A DNA stretch of 29,445 nucleotides, from positions 1-29,445 of the forward strand of contig JANQMM010000011.1 of NCBI GenBank assembly GCA_028280145.1, written 5' to 3'. The translations under genes were made by a program, and so were the position numbers. The notes beneath the pieces were generated by a model that ran no database searches, had not been told where the DNA came from, and worked only from the letters and a program-made list of their open reading frames with translations. Positions 6,691-15,446 of this stretch are shown piece after piece; the first letter of the stretch is position 1; each line of letters begins with the position of its first letter. The stretch is from Minisyncoccota bacterium (lineage in GTDB: Bacteria; Patescibacteriota; Minisyncoccia; Phycocordibacterales; JACZSL01).

Positions 6691-9600
6691 ATGTCGAAGG
6701 AAAAAAACGAAAAGAAAGTACCGGAAGTGGTAAAAAGAGAGGAAGAGGTTCTTAGGTTCTGGCAAAAAGAAGGAATTTTTGAAAAAACACTTGAAAAAGA
6801 CGCACCAGAAGGGGAGTTTGTCTTCTATGACGGACCCCCGTTTGCAACAGGCTTACCTCACTCAGGAAGTCTTTTAAGTTCGGTAATAAAGGATGTTATT
6901 CCACGCTATAAGACAATGCGTGGTTTTCGTGTTCGTAGACGTTGGGGTTGGGATTGTCACGGTCTTCCAATTGAGAACATGATCGAAAAAGAGCTCGGGC
7001 TTAAGACCAAAAAGGATATTGAGAAGATAGGTATAAAACGCTTTAACCAGGCGTGTCGAGATGCCGTGGTTCGCTGTGAAGAGGGGTGGCGAGACTATGT
7101 GAACCGTATCGGGCGCTGGGTGGATTTTGATAATTCATTTAAGACAATGGACAATTCATTTATCGAAAGTGTATGGTGGGCACTCGGCAGACTCAATAAA
7201 AAAAAGCTGCTCTATGAAGGGAAAAAAGTGCTTCTATATTGTCCGCATTGCGAGACGCCGCTTGCCAAAGCCGAGATCGCACAAGACAATAGCTACAAAG
7301 ACGTTACGGAAGAAGCAATTACGGTGAAGTTTAAAGTGATCAATCCAAAGAAATACAGCCTTCCGGAAAACACCCATATGCTTGCCTGGACCACAACTCC
7401 ATGGACGATTCCTGCAAACACTGCACTTGCTGTGGGCGCCGACATTGACTACGGGCTTTATGATAAAGAAGGCACTACTTATGTAATGGGAAAAGAATCT
7501 GCAGAAGGGTACGATTTTTTAAGTGACGCCAAGCTCATAGAAACACGTAAAGGTAAAGAGTTTGTTGGTATTACATATGAACCTCCTTACAAGATAGAAG
7601 CGGCGCAATCACATAAGGGCAAGAAATTCGAAGTCTTTCTTGAAGACTATGTGTCAGTTGAGGACGGAACGGGTATTGTGCATTCCGGGACAATTTATGG
7701 TGAGGAAGACTTTGCTCTCATTCAAAGAGAAGGGCTTCCGATGCTTCAACTTCTTGACGAGAGTGGTCATTACAATGATCTTGTGCCGGAGTATCTGCAA
7801 GGTCTCTTCATAAAGAAGGCGGAAAAAGTCATTAAGGATGATCTGGAAAAGCGCAAACTCCTTTTTGAAAAGAAGAACAATACACACTCGTATCCACATT
7901 GCCACAGATGCGATACCGCACTTTTATACAATGCACTTTCGTCTTGGTTTATCGATGTGCAGGCAATAAAAGATAAACTCATCGCTTCAAATGAGGAAAT
8001 TTACTGGTTCCCGGGACACCTCAAACACGGACGGTTTCTTCACACAATCGAGAGCGCACCTGATTGGACAATCTCACGAAATCGTTATTGGGCGGCACCG
8101 ATCCCTGTTTGGAAAAATAAAGATGGGAAACAGTTTTTTGTGGATTCAGTTGAGGCCATGCAGGAGTACGTTAAGAAATCCGGCAACAATTACTTCATCA
8201 TTCGCCACGGCGAATCAGAATTGAACACGAAAGGAATTCTGAATGCAGAACTTGGTGTTAAGAATCAGCTGACAGAAAAAGGGAAAAAACAGGTCGAAGA
8301 AGCTGTAAAAGAGCTTAAGGGACATAAGATTGATCTTGTCTACTACTCACCACTTCAGCGGACAACTGAAACAGCAGAACTCATTTGCAAGGGTCTTGGT
8401 CTTGATAAGAGCAACATGGTGGTTGATGAGCGAATTAGAGAGATTGCTTTTGGTGAATACGAGCAACAACATGTAGATGCATATCACGCACAGTATAAAA
8501 ATGGCCATGATCGACTCACCAAAACACCGGAAGGTGGCGAGAATTGGAACGATGTGCGCATGCGCGTTGGAGATTTTTTGTATGACATCGAGAAAAAAAA
8601 CAAAAACAAGAACATATTGATCGTTGCGCATAACGGTGTGCATCAAATGTTCCAGGCAGTTGCAAATGGTTTGGATGCAAAAGTAACCGGTGAGAAAATT
8701 GGCAATGACAGCCTGGATTTAAAAAAAGCGGAAATCCGAAAAATTAATTTTGTGCCGCTTCCGCATAATGATTTATACGAACTCGATCTGCACCGCCCGT
8801 ATATTGACGAGATAGAGCTTTTTGATGAGAAGGGTGAACGGCTTGTACGTGTGCCCGAAGTGATCGATGGGTGGGTTGAAAGTAGCTCTATGCCGTTTGC
8901 TGAATATCACTATCCCTTCGAAAATAAGAAGAAATTTGAAAAAAGACGACCGGGTGACTTTATCGCTGAGTATATTGGACAGACACGAACGTGGTTTTAC
9001 TATCTTCACGTGATGAGCAATGCGCTCTTTGGTGGTCCGGCATTTAAGAACGTGATCACGACCGGAAATGTACTTGCCGAAGACGGTAGTAAGATGTCCA
9101 AGTCAAAGAAGAATTATACCGATCCGCTTATATTGGTGAACCAATTTGGCGCTGATGCGTTTCGATATTATCTGATGCGCAGTGTGGTAATGCAGGCGGA
9201 GGACGTACGTTTTACAGACGAAGATATTAAAGAGATCCAAAATCGTATTATCAATATTTTGTTTAATGTCTACAAGTTTTACTCACTTTACGAGGATCAA
9301 TACGATGGAAAAACGAAACACACTGACAGTACACACGTGCTTGATCGGTGGATCCTTTCAAAACTCTCACATTTCATCGAAAAGACAACAGAAGGTTTTG
9401 AAGAATACAACACGGTAAAGGCGAGCAAGCCGCTTCGAGATTTTGTGAACGATTTTTCAACCTGGTATATTCGCCGATCACGCGATCGCTTCAAAGGCGA
9501 TGACGAAAAAGACCGACAATATGCACTTGCAACCACCCGATTTGTACTCCAGGAACTTTCAAAAACGATCGCGCCTCTTATGCCGTTTATGGCAGAGTAT

Positions 9601-10164
9601 CTTTACAGTAAGGTGAAGGTGAAGAAGAGCGCGGAAAGTGTGCATCTGGAAAAGTGGCCGGAGAAAGGCGAGAGCGATGAAACTCTCCTAAAAGAAATGC
9701 AGAAAGTACGAGACGTAATCTCTCTTGGTCTTAAGGCGCGAGACACTGCTGGTATAAAGGTACGCCAACCGCTTCAATCAGTTACCATTCCAGAAGAGGA
9801 GTACGCAGATGAAACAGCTATGCACGATATCGTTAAAGATGAACTCAATGTTAAAGAACTACATATTAAAAAGTGCGAAGATGTCACGGTGGATACCAAT
9901 CTTACCCCGGAATTGCTCGCGGAAGGGCAATGTAGGGATTTGCTTCGGCACATTCAATCGCTTCGAAAGAAGGCGGGGCTTCAACCGAGTGATGTTGTTA
10001 TGTTGCGCGTTGAAACAGATGAAAGTGGAAAGGGACTCATCGAACAGTTTAATACTGAATTGAGGCAAACGGCCGGCCTTCAGGATATTTTGTTTGAAAA
10101 AGTAAGTGACGCTGATCCGGTCACAATCGGCGAAAGCGCATTTAAACTGAAACTTACTTCTTGA
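6691..10164 (+). CDS. ileS: Isoleucyl-tRNA synthetase with inserted histidine-phosphatase domain
   Basis: Class I synthetase charging tRNA-Ile, 1157 residues, about 190 longer than usual. In order: the catalytic HIGH region PFATGLPHSGSLLSS, with HSGS (57-60) in place of HxGH; the WGWDCHGLPIE motif; the CP1 editing domain with TTPWTIPAN (235-243) and DGTGIVHSGTIYGEEDF (325-341, normally HIAPAFGEDD); two CxxC pairs (CPHC, CHRC); ISRNRYWAAPIPVW; a complete histidine phosphatase at about 500-690; DLHRPYIDEI (699 on); GWVESSSMPFAE; KMSKS (801-805); and an anticodon-binding domain. The phosphatase has RHGE (505-508, nucleophile H506), SPLQRTTETA (553-562), REIAFGEYE (583-591) and IVAHNG (H647). ATG 6691 has AGGAA upstream. 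The insertion is in frame, with no start or stop around it. Removing it leaves a normal-length IleRS. Confidence 0.96.
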   Translation: MSKEKNEKKVPEVVKREEEVLRFWQKEGIFEKTLEKDAPEGEFVFYDGPPFATGLPHSGSLLSSVIKDVIPRYKTMRGFRVRRRWGWDCHGLPIENMIEKELGLKTKKDIEKIGIKRFNQACRDAVVRCEEGWRDYVNRIGRWVDFDNSFKTMDNSFIESVWWALGRLNKKKLLYEGKKVLLYCPHCETPLAKAEIAQDNSYKDVTEEAITVKFKVINPKKYSLPENTHMLAWTTTPWTIPANTALAVGADIDYGLYDKEGTTYVMGKESAEGYDFLSDAKLIETRKGKEFVGITYEPPYKIEAAQSHKGKKFEVFLEDYVSVEDGTGIVHSGTIYGEEDFALIQREGLPMLQLLDESGHYNDLVPEYLQGLFIKKAEKVIKDDLEKRKLLFEKKNNTHSYPHCHRCDTALLYNALSSWFIDVQAIKDKLIASNEEIYWFPGHLKHGRFLHTIESAPDWTISRNRYWAAPIPVWKNKDGKQFFVDSVEAMQEYVKKSGNNYFIIRHGESELNTKGILNAELGVKNQLTEKGKKQVEEAVKELKGHKIDLVYYSPLQRTTETAELICKGLGLDKSNMVVDERIREIAFGEYEQQHVDAYHAQYKNGHDRLTKTPEGGENWNDVRMRVGDFLYDIEKKNKNKNILIVAHNGVHQMFQAVANGLDAKVTGEKIGNDSLDLKKAEIRKINFVPLPHNDLYELDLHRPYIDEIELFDEKGERLVRVPEVIDGWVESSSMPFAEYHYPFENKKKFEKRRPGDFIAEYIGQTRTWFYYLHVMSNALFGGPAFKNVITTGNVLAEDGSKMSKSKKNYTDPLILVNQFGADAFRYYLMRSVVMQAEDVRFTDEDIKEIQNRIINILFNVYKFYSLYEDQYDGKTKHTDSTHVLDRWILSKLSHFIEKTTEGFEEYNTVKASKPLRDFVNDFSTWYIRRSRDRFKGDDEKDRQYALATTRFVLQELSKTIAPLMPFMAEYLYSKVKVKKSAESVHLEKWPEKGESDETLLKEMQKVRDVISLGLKARDTAGIKVRQPLQSVTIPEEEYADETAMHDIVKDELNVKELHIKKCEDVTVDTNLTPELLAEGQCRDLLRHIQSLRKKAGLQPSDVVMLRVETDESGKGLIEQFNTELRQTAGLQDILFEKVSDADPVTIGESAFKLKLTS

Positions 10165-10172
10165 AATAGAAG

Positions 10173-10195
10173 GGCCGAAGGTCAAGCTTTCGGCC
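10173..10195 (+). other. Hairpin after ileS without T run
   Basis: GGCCGAAGG (10173-10181) pairs with CTTTCGGCC (10187-10195) with one G-U, loop TCAAG. No T tract follows, so it may be a processing or stability element, not a terminator. Confidence 0.45.
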
Positions 10196-10231
10196 GACTA
10201 AGAGCTTAAGTGCTGGGAACTAATTACTAAC

Positions 10232-10816
10232 ATGGCACATCACGTTTATCAAACCGAAGCACTTGTTCTAAGAGGTGCGAGTTCCGGTGAATCGGATCGT
10301 TTTGTCGATGTGTTCACTCGTGAACTTGGTTTTGTGCGTGCTGTTGCACAAAGCGCACGTAAGGAGCGTTCGAAAATGCGATACAGTCTGCAAGACCACA
10401 CTCATTTGGATATTTCACTGGTGCGTGGTCGTTTGGTGTGGCGCATTACGGGGACAAGGGAGATACAAAATTTTTACTATGCTTTTGAAGATGAGCCGCA
10501 AAAGCGGATACTTCTGGGGAAAATAAATAACCTTTTAAGAAGATTGCTCCATGGCGAGGAGAAAAACGAGGCGCTTTTTGAAAGCGTGCTCGCATTCTTT
10601 CTTTTCTTACTGCGGGAGTCGGTCAAAGAAAAAGATGTGCGAAACATCGAATGCCTCATTGTGCTTCGTATTTTGTATCATCTTGGCTACGTTGGCAAAA
10701 AAGACGGGCTATTTGAAACGAATGACTTTGACGAAGGGTTACTACGATCAGTGGCAAAGGATCAAAAGGCGATCATAAAAGAGATCAACACAGCCCTGCA
10801 GGAAAGCCAGCTGTAA
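10232..10816 (+). CDS. recO: DNA repair protein RecO
   Basis: RecO anneals single strands and, with RecR, loads RecA onto SSB-coated DNA. The N-terminal OB fold is clear: VYQTEALVLRGASSGESDRF, FTRELGFVRAVAQSARKERS and YSLQDHTHLDISLVRGR. It is followed by a helical C-terminal domain (residues about 85-190). At 194 residues it is shorter than E. coli RecO (242), and I see no CxxC zinc pair, so the zinc finger is lost. recA and ssb are also in this window. No Shine-Dalgarno is visible before ATG 10232. Confidence 0.88.
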   Translation: MAHHVYQTEALVLRGASSGESDRFVDVFTRELGFVRAVAQSARKERSKMRYSLQDHTHLDISLVRGRLVWRITGTREIQNFYYAFEDEPQKRILLGKINNLLRRLLHGEEKNEALFESVLAFFLFLLRESVKEKDVRNIECLIVLRILYHLGYVGKKDGLFETNDFDEGLLRSVAKDQKAIIKEINTALQESQL

Positions 10817-10907
10817 CATACATACATGTGTATCCCACTTTCGCCAGAGCGCGTACTTAGGAGTATTTGAGAACCTCCAATTGCTTACGCAAGAACAAAA
10901 ACTAAGA

Positions 10908-10913
10908 TATAAT
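10908..10913 (+). promoter_or_regulatory. -10 box, near-leaderless
   Basis: Consensus TATAAT at 10908-10913, eight bases before ATG 10922, with no Shine-Dalgarno. The predicted start is about two bases before the ATG. Confidence 0.55.
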
Positions 10914-10921
10914 CTGCTCAT

Positions 10922-12847
10922 ATGTCGGAAAAAGAGAGCGGACAGAGTGATCTGCGAGGGGACCACGGGCGTATAGACAGTCTCGAAAGGGATTTATACT
11001 CGCGGAAAAAGGACCAAATAGCACAAAGAAAAAGACGAGAGTTACACACCCGGGATTATGGCGTCTCTGATTCATGGGATGACATACCGAAAGAAATACC
11101 AGTGAAAAGTAGACGACCATTCATCAAAATCATACTCGCCGCATCAATTGCTTTTTTCGTGATCTCTGCCATCTTTTCAACTTTTTTCTTTTTCAAAGGT
11201 GTCAACATTTCACCAAGCAATGTGGTGATTCACGTGGAAGGGCCGGCTTTGGTTGGTGGTGGTGAGGAGTTGGATCTGCAGATCACAATAAAGAACAATA
11301 ACCCGGTTCCGATAGAGACGGCAGATCTCATTGTTGAATATCCTGACGGCACCCGATCTGCCGCCAACGTTGATATAGAACAGAAACGACACCGTGAAGC
11401 GCTTGGAACGGTGAATCCCGGTGAAGAAGTGAGGCGTTCAGTGAGCGCGGTCCTCTTTGGTGAAGAGGGGAGCAATAAGATGATTGATGTTGTGGTGGAG
11501 TATCGTGTTCGCGGATCAAATGCAATTTTCAATACAGAATCACAATATGAACTTGCTCTTTCATCTTCACCTCTTTCTCTTGCCATAGATTCTCTTGAGG
11601 AGGCCATTTCGGGTCAGGAAGTTTCATTTACCGCGACAGTGAAATCAAACTCGACCAGTGTCGTACAGGATGCAATGCTTACCGTCGAATACCCATTCGG
11701 GTTTGAGTTTATTGACGCGTCTGAAGATCCGATCTTTGCAAACAGAACATGGTACCTTGGTGATATCCAACCGGAAGAAGAAGTTGCGTTGACTTTCCGC
11801 GGCACTCTGTCCGGACAAGACGGAGAGGAACGCGTATTTCGATTTGTCACAGGACTGCAAAGTGAAGTTGATTCTAATAGGATTGGTGCCGAATTCATCA
11901 AGGTCTCGGAATCTTTGTTCATAAAAAGACCTTTTATCACAGCAGATCTCACTGTTAAGGGAGAGAGGAATGATGTGGTCATCGAGAGCGGGGAAGAGGT
12001 TCGTGCCGATATCAGTTGGGCGAATAATTTAACAACCCAAATCTTTGACGGCGAGATTGAGGTGCAGATCTCAGGTGACGCATTTGATCGCACAAAAGTA
12101 AAAGCGGATTCAGGATTCTTCCGCTCTGTAGACAATAAAGTCATATGGACTCGTGAGACCGACAGTGATCTTGGAACGATTCCGTCGGGGGGTTCGGGCA
12201 ATGTCAGTTTCACATTTGGTACATTTGGCATTGATTCGGGTCGTCAATTCAACAATCCGGTCATTAATCTTGATGTGACGGTGCGCGGTAAAAGACTCTC
12301 GGATGGCTCGGTTCCTGAGGAGATTGTCTCGACTGTCTCAAAAGAGGTAAAGGTACAGACAGATCTGGCAGTAACATCGAAATTGCTGTATAACACGGGA
12401 CCGTTTACCAACACCGGACCTATTCCTCCAAAAGCAGAACAGGAGACCACCTACACAGTACTCCTCAGTGTACTCAATTCATCAAATGAGATCGCAAACG
12501 GGCAGGTGGTGATGACCCTTCCGCCGTATGTTGAATGGGTTGGTGCGATTAGTCCGCTTACGGAAAATGTCACGTTTAGTCCTGTTGGCGGTCGCATCAT
12601 CTGGAACCTTGATGAAATTGAAGCGGGAGTGGGAACAACGAGATCGCTTCGTGAAGTCGCGTTTCAGATAAGATTTCTCCCGAGTATTTCACAAATTGGG
12701 GATACACCAATCTTGGTGAATCGCCAGACGGTTTCCGGATTTGATCGGTTTACCGAAACCCAGATTGAATCATCCCGCGCACCGCTTGATACATTCATTA
12801 ATGAAGCAGGATTCATCGGAGATAGTGCGGCAAAAGTTACGCCATAA
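10922..12847 (+). CDS. Membrane-anchored extracytoplasmic beta-repeat protein
   Basis: Function unknown. Residues 1-66 are highly charged and cytoplasmic. One membrane helix (about 68-91, IILAASIAFFVISAIFSTFF) anchors about 550 residues outside. That part is a series of Ig/CARDB/DUF11-like beta domains, recognisable by repeated phrases such as ELDLQITIKNNNPVPIETAD, EVSFTATVKSNSTSVVQDAM with LTVEYPFGFEF, and TYTVLLSVLNSSNEIANGQV with MTLPPYVEWVG. Each has the conserved 'tv.N.s...a....v...lP' pattern. I count four to five units. There is no LPXTG or catalytic motif. It sits between recO and glyS and is probably a cell-surface structural or adhesion protein. The transcript is nearly leaderless. 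Confidence 0.8.
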   Translation: MSEKESGQSDLRGDHGRIDSLERDLYSRKKDQIAQRKRRELHTRDYGVSDSWDDIPKEIPVKSRRPFIKIILAASIAFFVISAIFSTFFFFKGVNISPSNVVIHVEGPALVGGGEELDLQITIKNNNPVPIETADLIVEYPDGTRSAANVDIEQKRHREALGTVNPGEEVRRSVSAVLFGEEGSNKMIDVVVEYRVRGSNAIFNTESQYELALSSSPLSLAIDSLEEAISGQEVSFTATVKSNSTSVVQDAMLTVEYPFGFEFIDASEDPIFANRTWYLGDIQPEEEVALTFRGTLSGQDGEERVFRFVTGLQSEVDSNRIGAEFIKVSESLFIKRPFITADLTVKGERNDVVIESGEEVRADISWANNLTTQIFDGEIEVQISGDAFDRTKVKADSGFFRSVDNKVIWTRETDSDLGTIPSGGSGNVSFTFGTFGIDSGRQFNNPVINLDVTVRGKRLSDGSVPEEIVSTVSKEVKVQTDLAVTSKLLYNTGPFTNTGPIPPKAEQETTYTVLLSVLNSSNEIANGQVVMTLPPYVEWVGAISPLTENVTFSPVGGRIIWNLDEIEAGVGTTRSLREVAFQIRFLPSISQIGDTPILVNRQTVSGFDRFTETQIESSRAPLDTFINEAGFIGDSAAKVTP

Positions 12848-12892
12848 CCTAAACTGGCAATTAATGCCATTTCATCTTAGTATGGCTCTATC

Positions 12893-14299
12893 ATGAAAGG
12901 AAAAGAGACTGACACAATGGAAAAAATAGTCTCGCTTTGTAAACGGCGGGGCTTTATTTATCAAGGCTCTGAAATTTATGGCGGTCTTGCAGGTACGTGG
13001 GATTACGGGCCGCTTGGAGTGGCGCTTAAAAACAACATCAAAAATCTCTGGTGGCGGATGTTTGTTGATGATCGTGAAGATATGTATGGACTGGATGCCG
13101 CGCAAATAATGAAAGGAAAAGTCTGGGAAGCAAGCGGACATACGGGAGCAGGGTTTGCTGACCCAATGGTTGAGGATAAAAAAACAAAAAAACGGTATCG
13201 CGCCGATCATTTATTGCAGGATATTGGTGTAGACGCTGAAAGCATGACGCTTGAGGAAATTAATGCGGTCATAAAAGAGAAAAATTTGAAAAGCCCTGAC
13301 GGCAATGAGCTCTCAGAAGCAAAACTATTTAACTTACTCTTTCCTGTTCACATGGGTTCAGTTGCTGATAAAACGTCGGTGGCATACTTGCGTGGAGAGA
13401 CTGCTCAGGGCATGTTTGTGAATTTTAAGAATATACTTGATTCGTTCCACCCAAAACTTCCATTTGGCATAGGGCAAATAGGGAAGGCGTTTCGAAATGA
13501 AATATCGCCACGCGACTTTATTTTTAGAACGCGCGAATTTGAACAAATGGAGATCGAATACTTTGTCCGAGAAACAGACTGGGAAGAATCTTTTGAATAT
13601 TGGAGAAAAGAAATGCTCAAGTGGATTGAACTTATTGGTCTTGATATGAAAAAGGTTCACGAACTTGATGTGCCTGATGAAGAACGAGCTCATTATTCGA
13701 AACGCACGATCGATTTTGAGTATGATTTTCCGTTTGGAGACCGAAAGGAACTTTACGGACTGGCGTACAGAACTGATCACGATCTTGGAGGGCACACCCA
13801 GGGCAGTAAGGTTGATTTGTCATATTACGATCAGGATAAAAATGAACGATTCATCCCACATGTCATAGAACCTACATTCGGACTTGATCGAACCATTCTT
13901 GCACTTCTTTCAACTGCGTACACTGAAGATGTGATGGGAGGCGATACACGTATTTTCTTAAAGCTAAACCCGCTCATCACTCCTGTTAAGGTCGCGGTAT
14001 TTCCACTTAAGAAGAACGACAAAAAACTTCAGAAGAAAGCAAGAGAGGTTTATGACATGATCCGGGCAGAGATTCCCGAGGTGATGTATGACGACAATGC
14101 AAATGTCGGAAAACGATATCGTCGTCAGGATGAGATCGGTACACCATTTTGTATTACAGTTGATTTTGAAACACTCGAAGGAAAAGACGGACCGAAAGAT
14201 ACGGTAACACTTCGATATAGAGACACAGGAGCACAGGAGCGTGTTTCGATACATGAGTTGCTTGCAACACTGCATGCAAAGTTAAGTACTAAGCGCTAG
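12893..14299 (+). CDS. glyS: Glycyl-tRNA synthetase, single-chain dimeric type
   Basis: Class II synthetase charging tRNA-Gly. It is 468 residues and of the eukaryote/Thermus-like alpha2 type, not the alpha2-beta2 GlyQ/GlyS type. Motif 1 region: GSEIYGGLAGTWDYGPLG. Motif 2: FRNEISPRDFIFRTREFEQM. DHDLGGHTQGSKVDLSYYD precedes motif 3, EPTFGLDRTILALL. The C-terminal anticodon-binding domain begins near KVAVFPLKKNDKKLQ. ATG 12893 has a -10-like TATGGC six bases before it. A second ATG at 12917 (MEKIVSLCKR) is possible and would drop eight residues. Confidence 0.96.
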   Translation: MKGKETDTMEKIVSLCKRRGFIYQGSEIYGGLAGTWDYGPLGVALKNNIKNLWWRMFVDDREDMYGLDAAQIMKGKVWEASGHTGAGFADPMVEDKKTKKRYRADHLLQDIGVDAESMTLEEINAVIKEKNLKSPDGNELSEAKLFNLLFPVHMGSVADKTSVAYLRGETAQGMFVNFKNILDSFHPKLPFGIGQIGKAFRNEISPRDFIFRTREFEQMEIEYFVRETDWEESFEYWRKEMLKWIELIGLDMKKVHELDVPDEERAHYSKRTIDFEYDFPFGDRKELYGLAYRTDHDLGGHTQGSKVDLSYYDQDKNERFIPHVIEPTFGLDRTILALLSTAYTEDVMGGDTRIFLKLNPLITPVKVAVFPLKKNDKKLQKKAREVYDMIRAEIPEVMYDDNANVGKRYRRQDEIGTPFCITVDFETLEGKDGPKDTVTLRYRDTGAQERVSIHELLATLHAKLSTKR

Positions 14300-14326
14300 T
14301 CTGAATTAAGCTACCAAGGGCTAATA

Positions 14327-14341
14327 TGCTATGATGTGCGT
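14327..14341 (+). promoter_or_regulatory. Extended -10 giving a leaderless permease mRNA
   Basis: TGCTATGAT (14327-14335) is an extended -10, followed by exactly six bases and ATG 14342. The geometry is the same as at argS. Confidence 0.55.
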
Positions 14342-15436
14342 ATGGATAAGGATAAAGTCCTCTCTTTAGAGATAACTACCGGCACAATCATTAAGAGCAT
14401 TCTCTTTGTGCTTTTGATTGCACTCCTTTTTTACTTAAAAGATCTATTGCTCATCATTTTGACCGCCATTGTCATTGCTTCGGCGATCGAACCTGCTGCA
14501 AACTGGTTTCGTAAGTATAAGATCCCGCGCATTCCCGCAGTGCTTATTGTGTACACCATTGTTGTTACGTCTCTCTTTGGTATTTTCTATACCTTTATCC
14601 CGGCCATTCTCGATGAGGCGTCGGAATTTTTTGGTGAACTTCCGACATATGCTGAAACGATAAATGTTACCAACCCACTTACCGGAGAACCACTCATTTC
14701 GCCCGGGGCTCAGGAGACTGTCGATAAGGTACAAGGTTTTTCTCTCCAAAGCATCATCACTGACCTACAAGCCTCATTTAGAAATACATCGGAAGGCTTC
14801 TTTGTGGCCTTGAATGCAGTGTTTGGCGGCATCCTGAGTCTGATCTTGATTGTTGTCTTTTCATTTTATTTTGCGGTACAAGAACACGGCATTGATGATT
14901 TTCTGAGGATCGTAACGCCTCTAAAGCATCAGAAGAAGGTCATTGATCTGTGGAAACGCTCGCAATACAAGATCGGCTTATGGATGCAGGGGCAACTTAT
15001 TCTTGCCCTTGTCATAGGAGTGCTCACGTATCTTGTGCTGACTATTTTTGGCGTGCCATACGCATTGCTTCTTGCTATTTTGGCGGCGGTCTTTGAACTT
15101 ATCCCTATTTTTGGCCCCATCTTAGCCGCTATTCCGGCTATCATCGTTGCATTTATGACGGGAGGGTTGCAAATGGGTATTATGATAACGCTTCTCTATA
15201 TCATCATTCAACAGATCGAGAATCACCTCTTGTATCCGCTTGTTGTAAAAAAGGTGGTCGGCGTACCACCACTGCTTGTTATTATTGCGCTCATCATCGG
15301 CGCGCAGTTGGCCGGTTTCCTCGGCATTATCCTCTCAGTTCCGGTGGCTGCGGCTCTTCAGGAGCTTGTCTCAGATATTCAAAAAGAGCGTGGAGCGGCG
15401 CTACAAAAAGTGGCGGCAAAGACACAGAAAGGGTAA
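14342..15436 (+). CDS. AI-2E family (PerM/YdiK-like) membrane protein
   Basis: A 364-residue integral membrane protein of the AI-2E transporter superfamily. Members export autoinducer-2 or small solutes, and the substrate here is unknown. Two to three helices lie at the N-terminus (SILFVLLIALLFYLKDLLLI and the next). A soluble segment covers about 95-150. Then comes a helix bundle with the family signatures PIFGPILAAIPAIIVAFMTG, QQIENHLLYPLVVKKVVGVP and GAQLAGFLGIILSVPVAAAL. ATG 14342 is preferred to the GTG at 14336, since the GTG would lie before the predicted transcription start. metG follows ten bases after the stop. Confidence 0.9.
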   Translation: MDKDKVLSLEITTGTIIKSILFVLLIALLFYLKDLLLIILTAIVIASAIEPAANWFRKYKIPRIPAVLIVYTIVVTSLFGIFYTFIPAILDEASEFFGELPTYAETINVTNPLTGEPLISPGAQETVDKVQGFSLQSIITDLQASFRNTSEGFFVALNAVFGGILSLILIVVFSFYFAVQEHGIDDFLRIVTPLKHQKKVIDLWKRSQYKIGLWMQGQLILALVIGVLTYLVLTIFGVPYALLLAILAAVFELIPIFGPILAAIPAIIVAFMTGGLQMGIMITLLYIIIQQIENHLLYPLVVKKVVGVPPLLVIIALIIGAQLAGFLGIILSVPVAAALQELVSDIQKERGAALQKVAAKTQKG

Positions 15437-15439
15437 TAT
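15434..15439 (+). promoter_or_regulatory. -10 of metG embedded in the preceding stop codon
   Basis: TAATAT overlaps the TAA stop of the permease gene and lies seven bases before ATG 15447. It could drive a leaderless metG transcript independently of read-through. Confidence 0.4.
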
Positions 15440-15446
15440 TTTCCCC

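Noticed and set aside
8160..8780. Histidine phosphatase as a separate gene or frameshift fusion
   Set aside because: The frame is continuous with IleRS on both sides, with no ribosome binding site, stop or frame change, and IleRS motifs resume correctly, so it is annotated as one protein.
15276..15446. Long N-terminal extension of metG
   Set aside because: It lies in a shifted frame of the permease gene, is Arg/Ser-rich shadow sequence, and homology begins at 15447.
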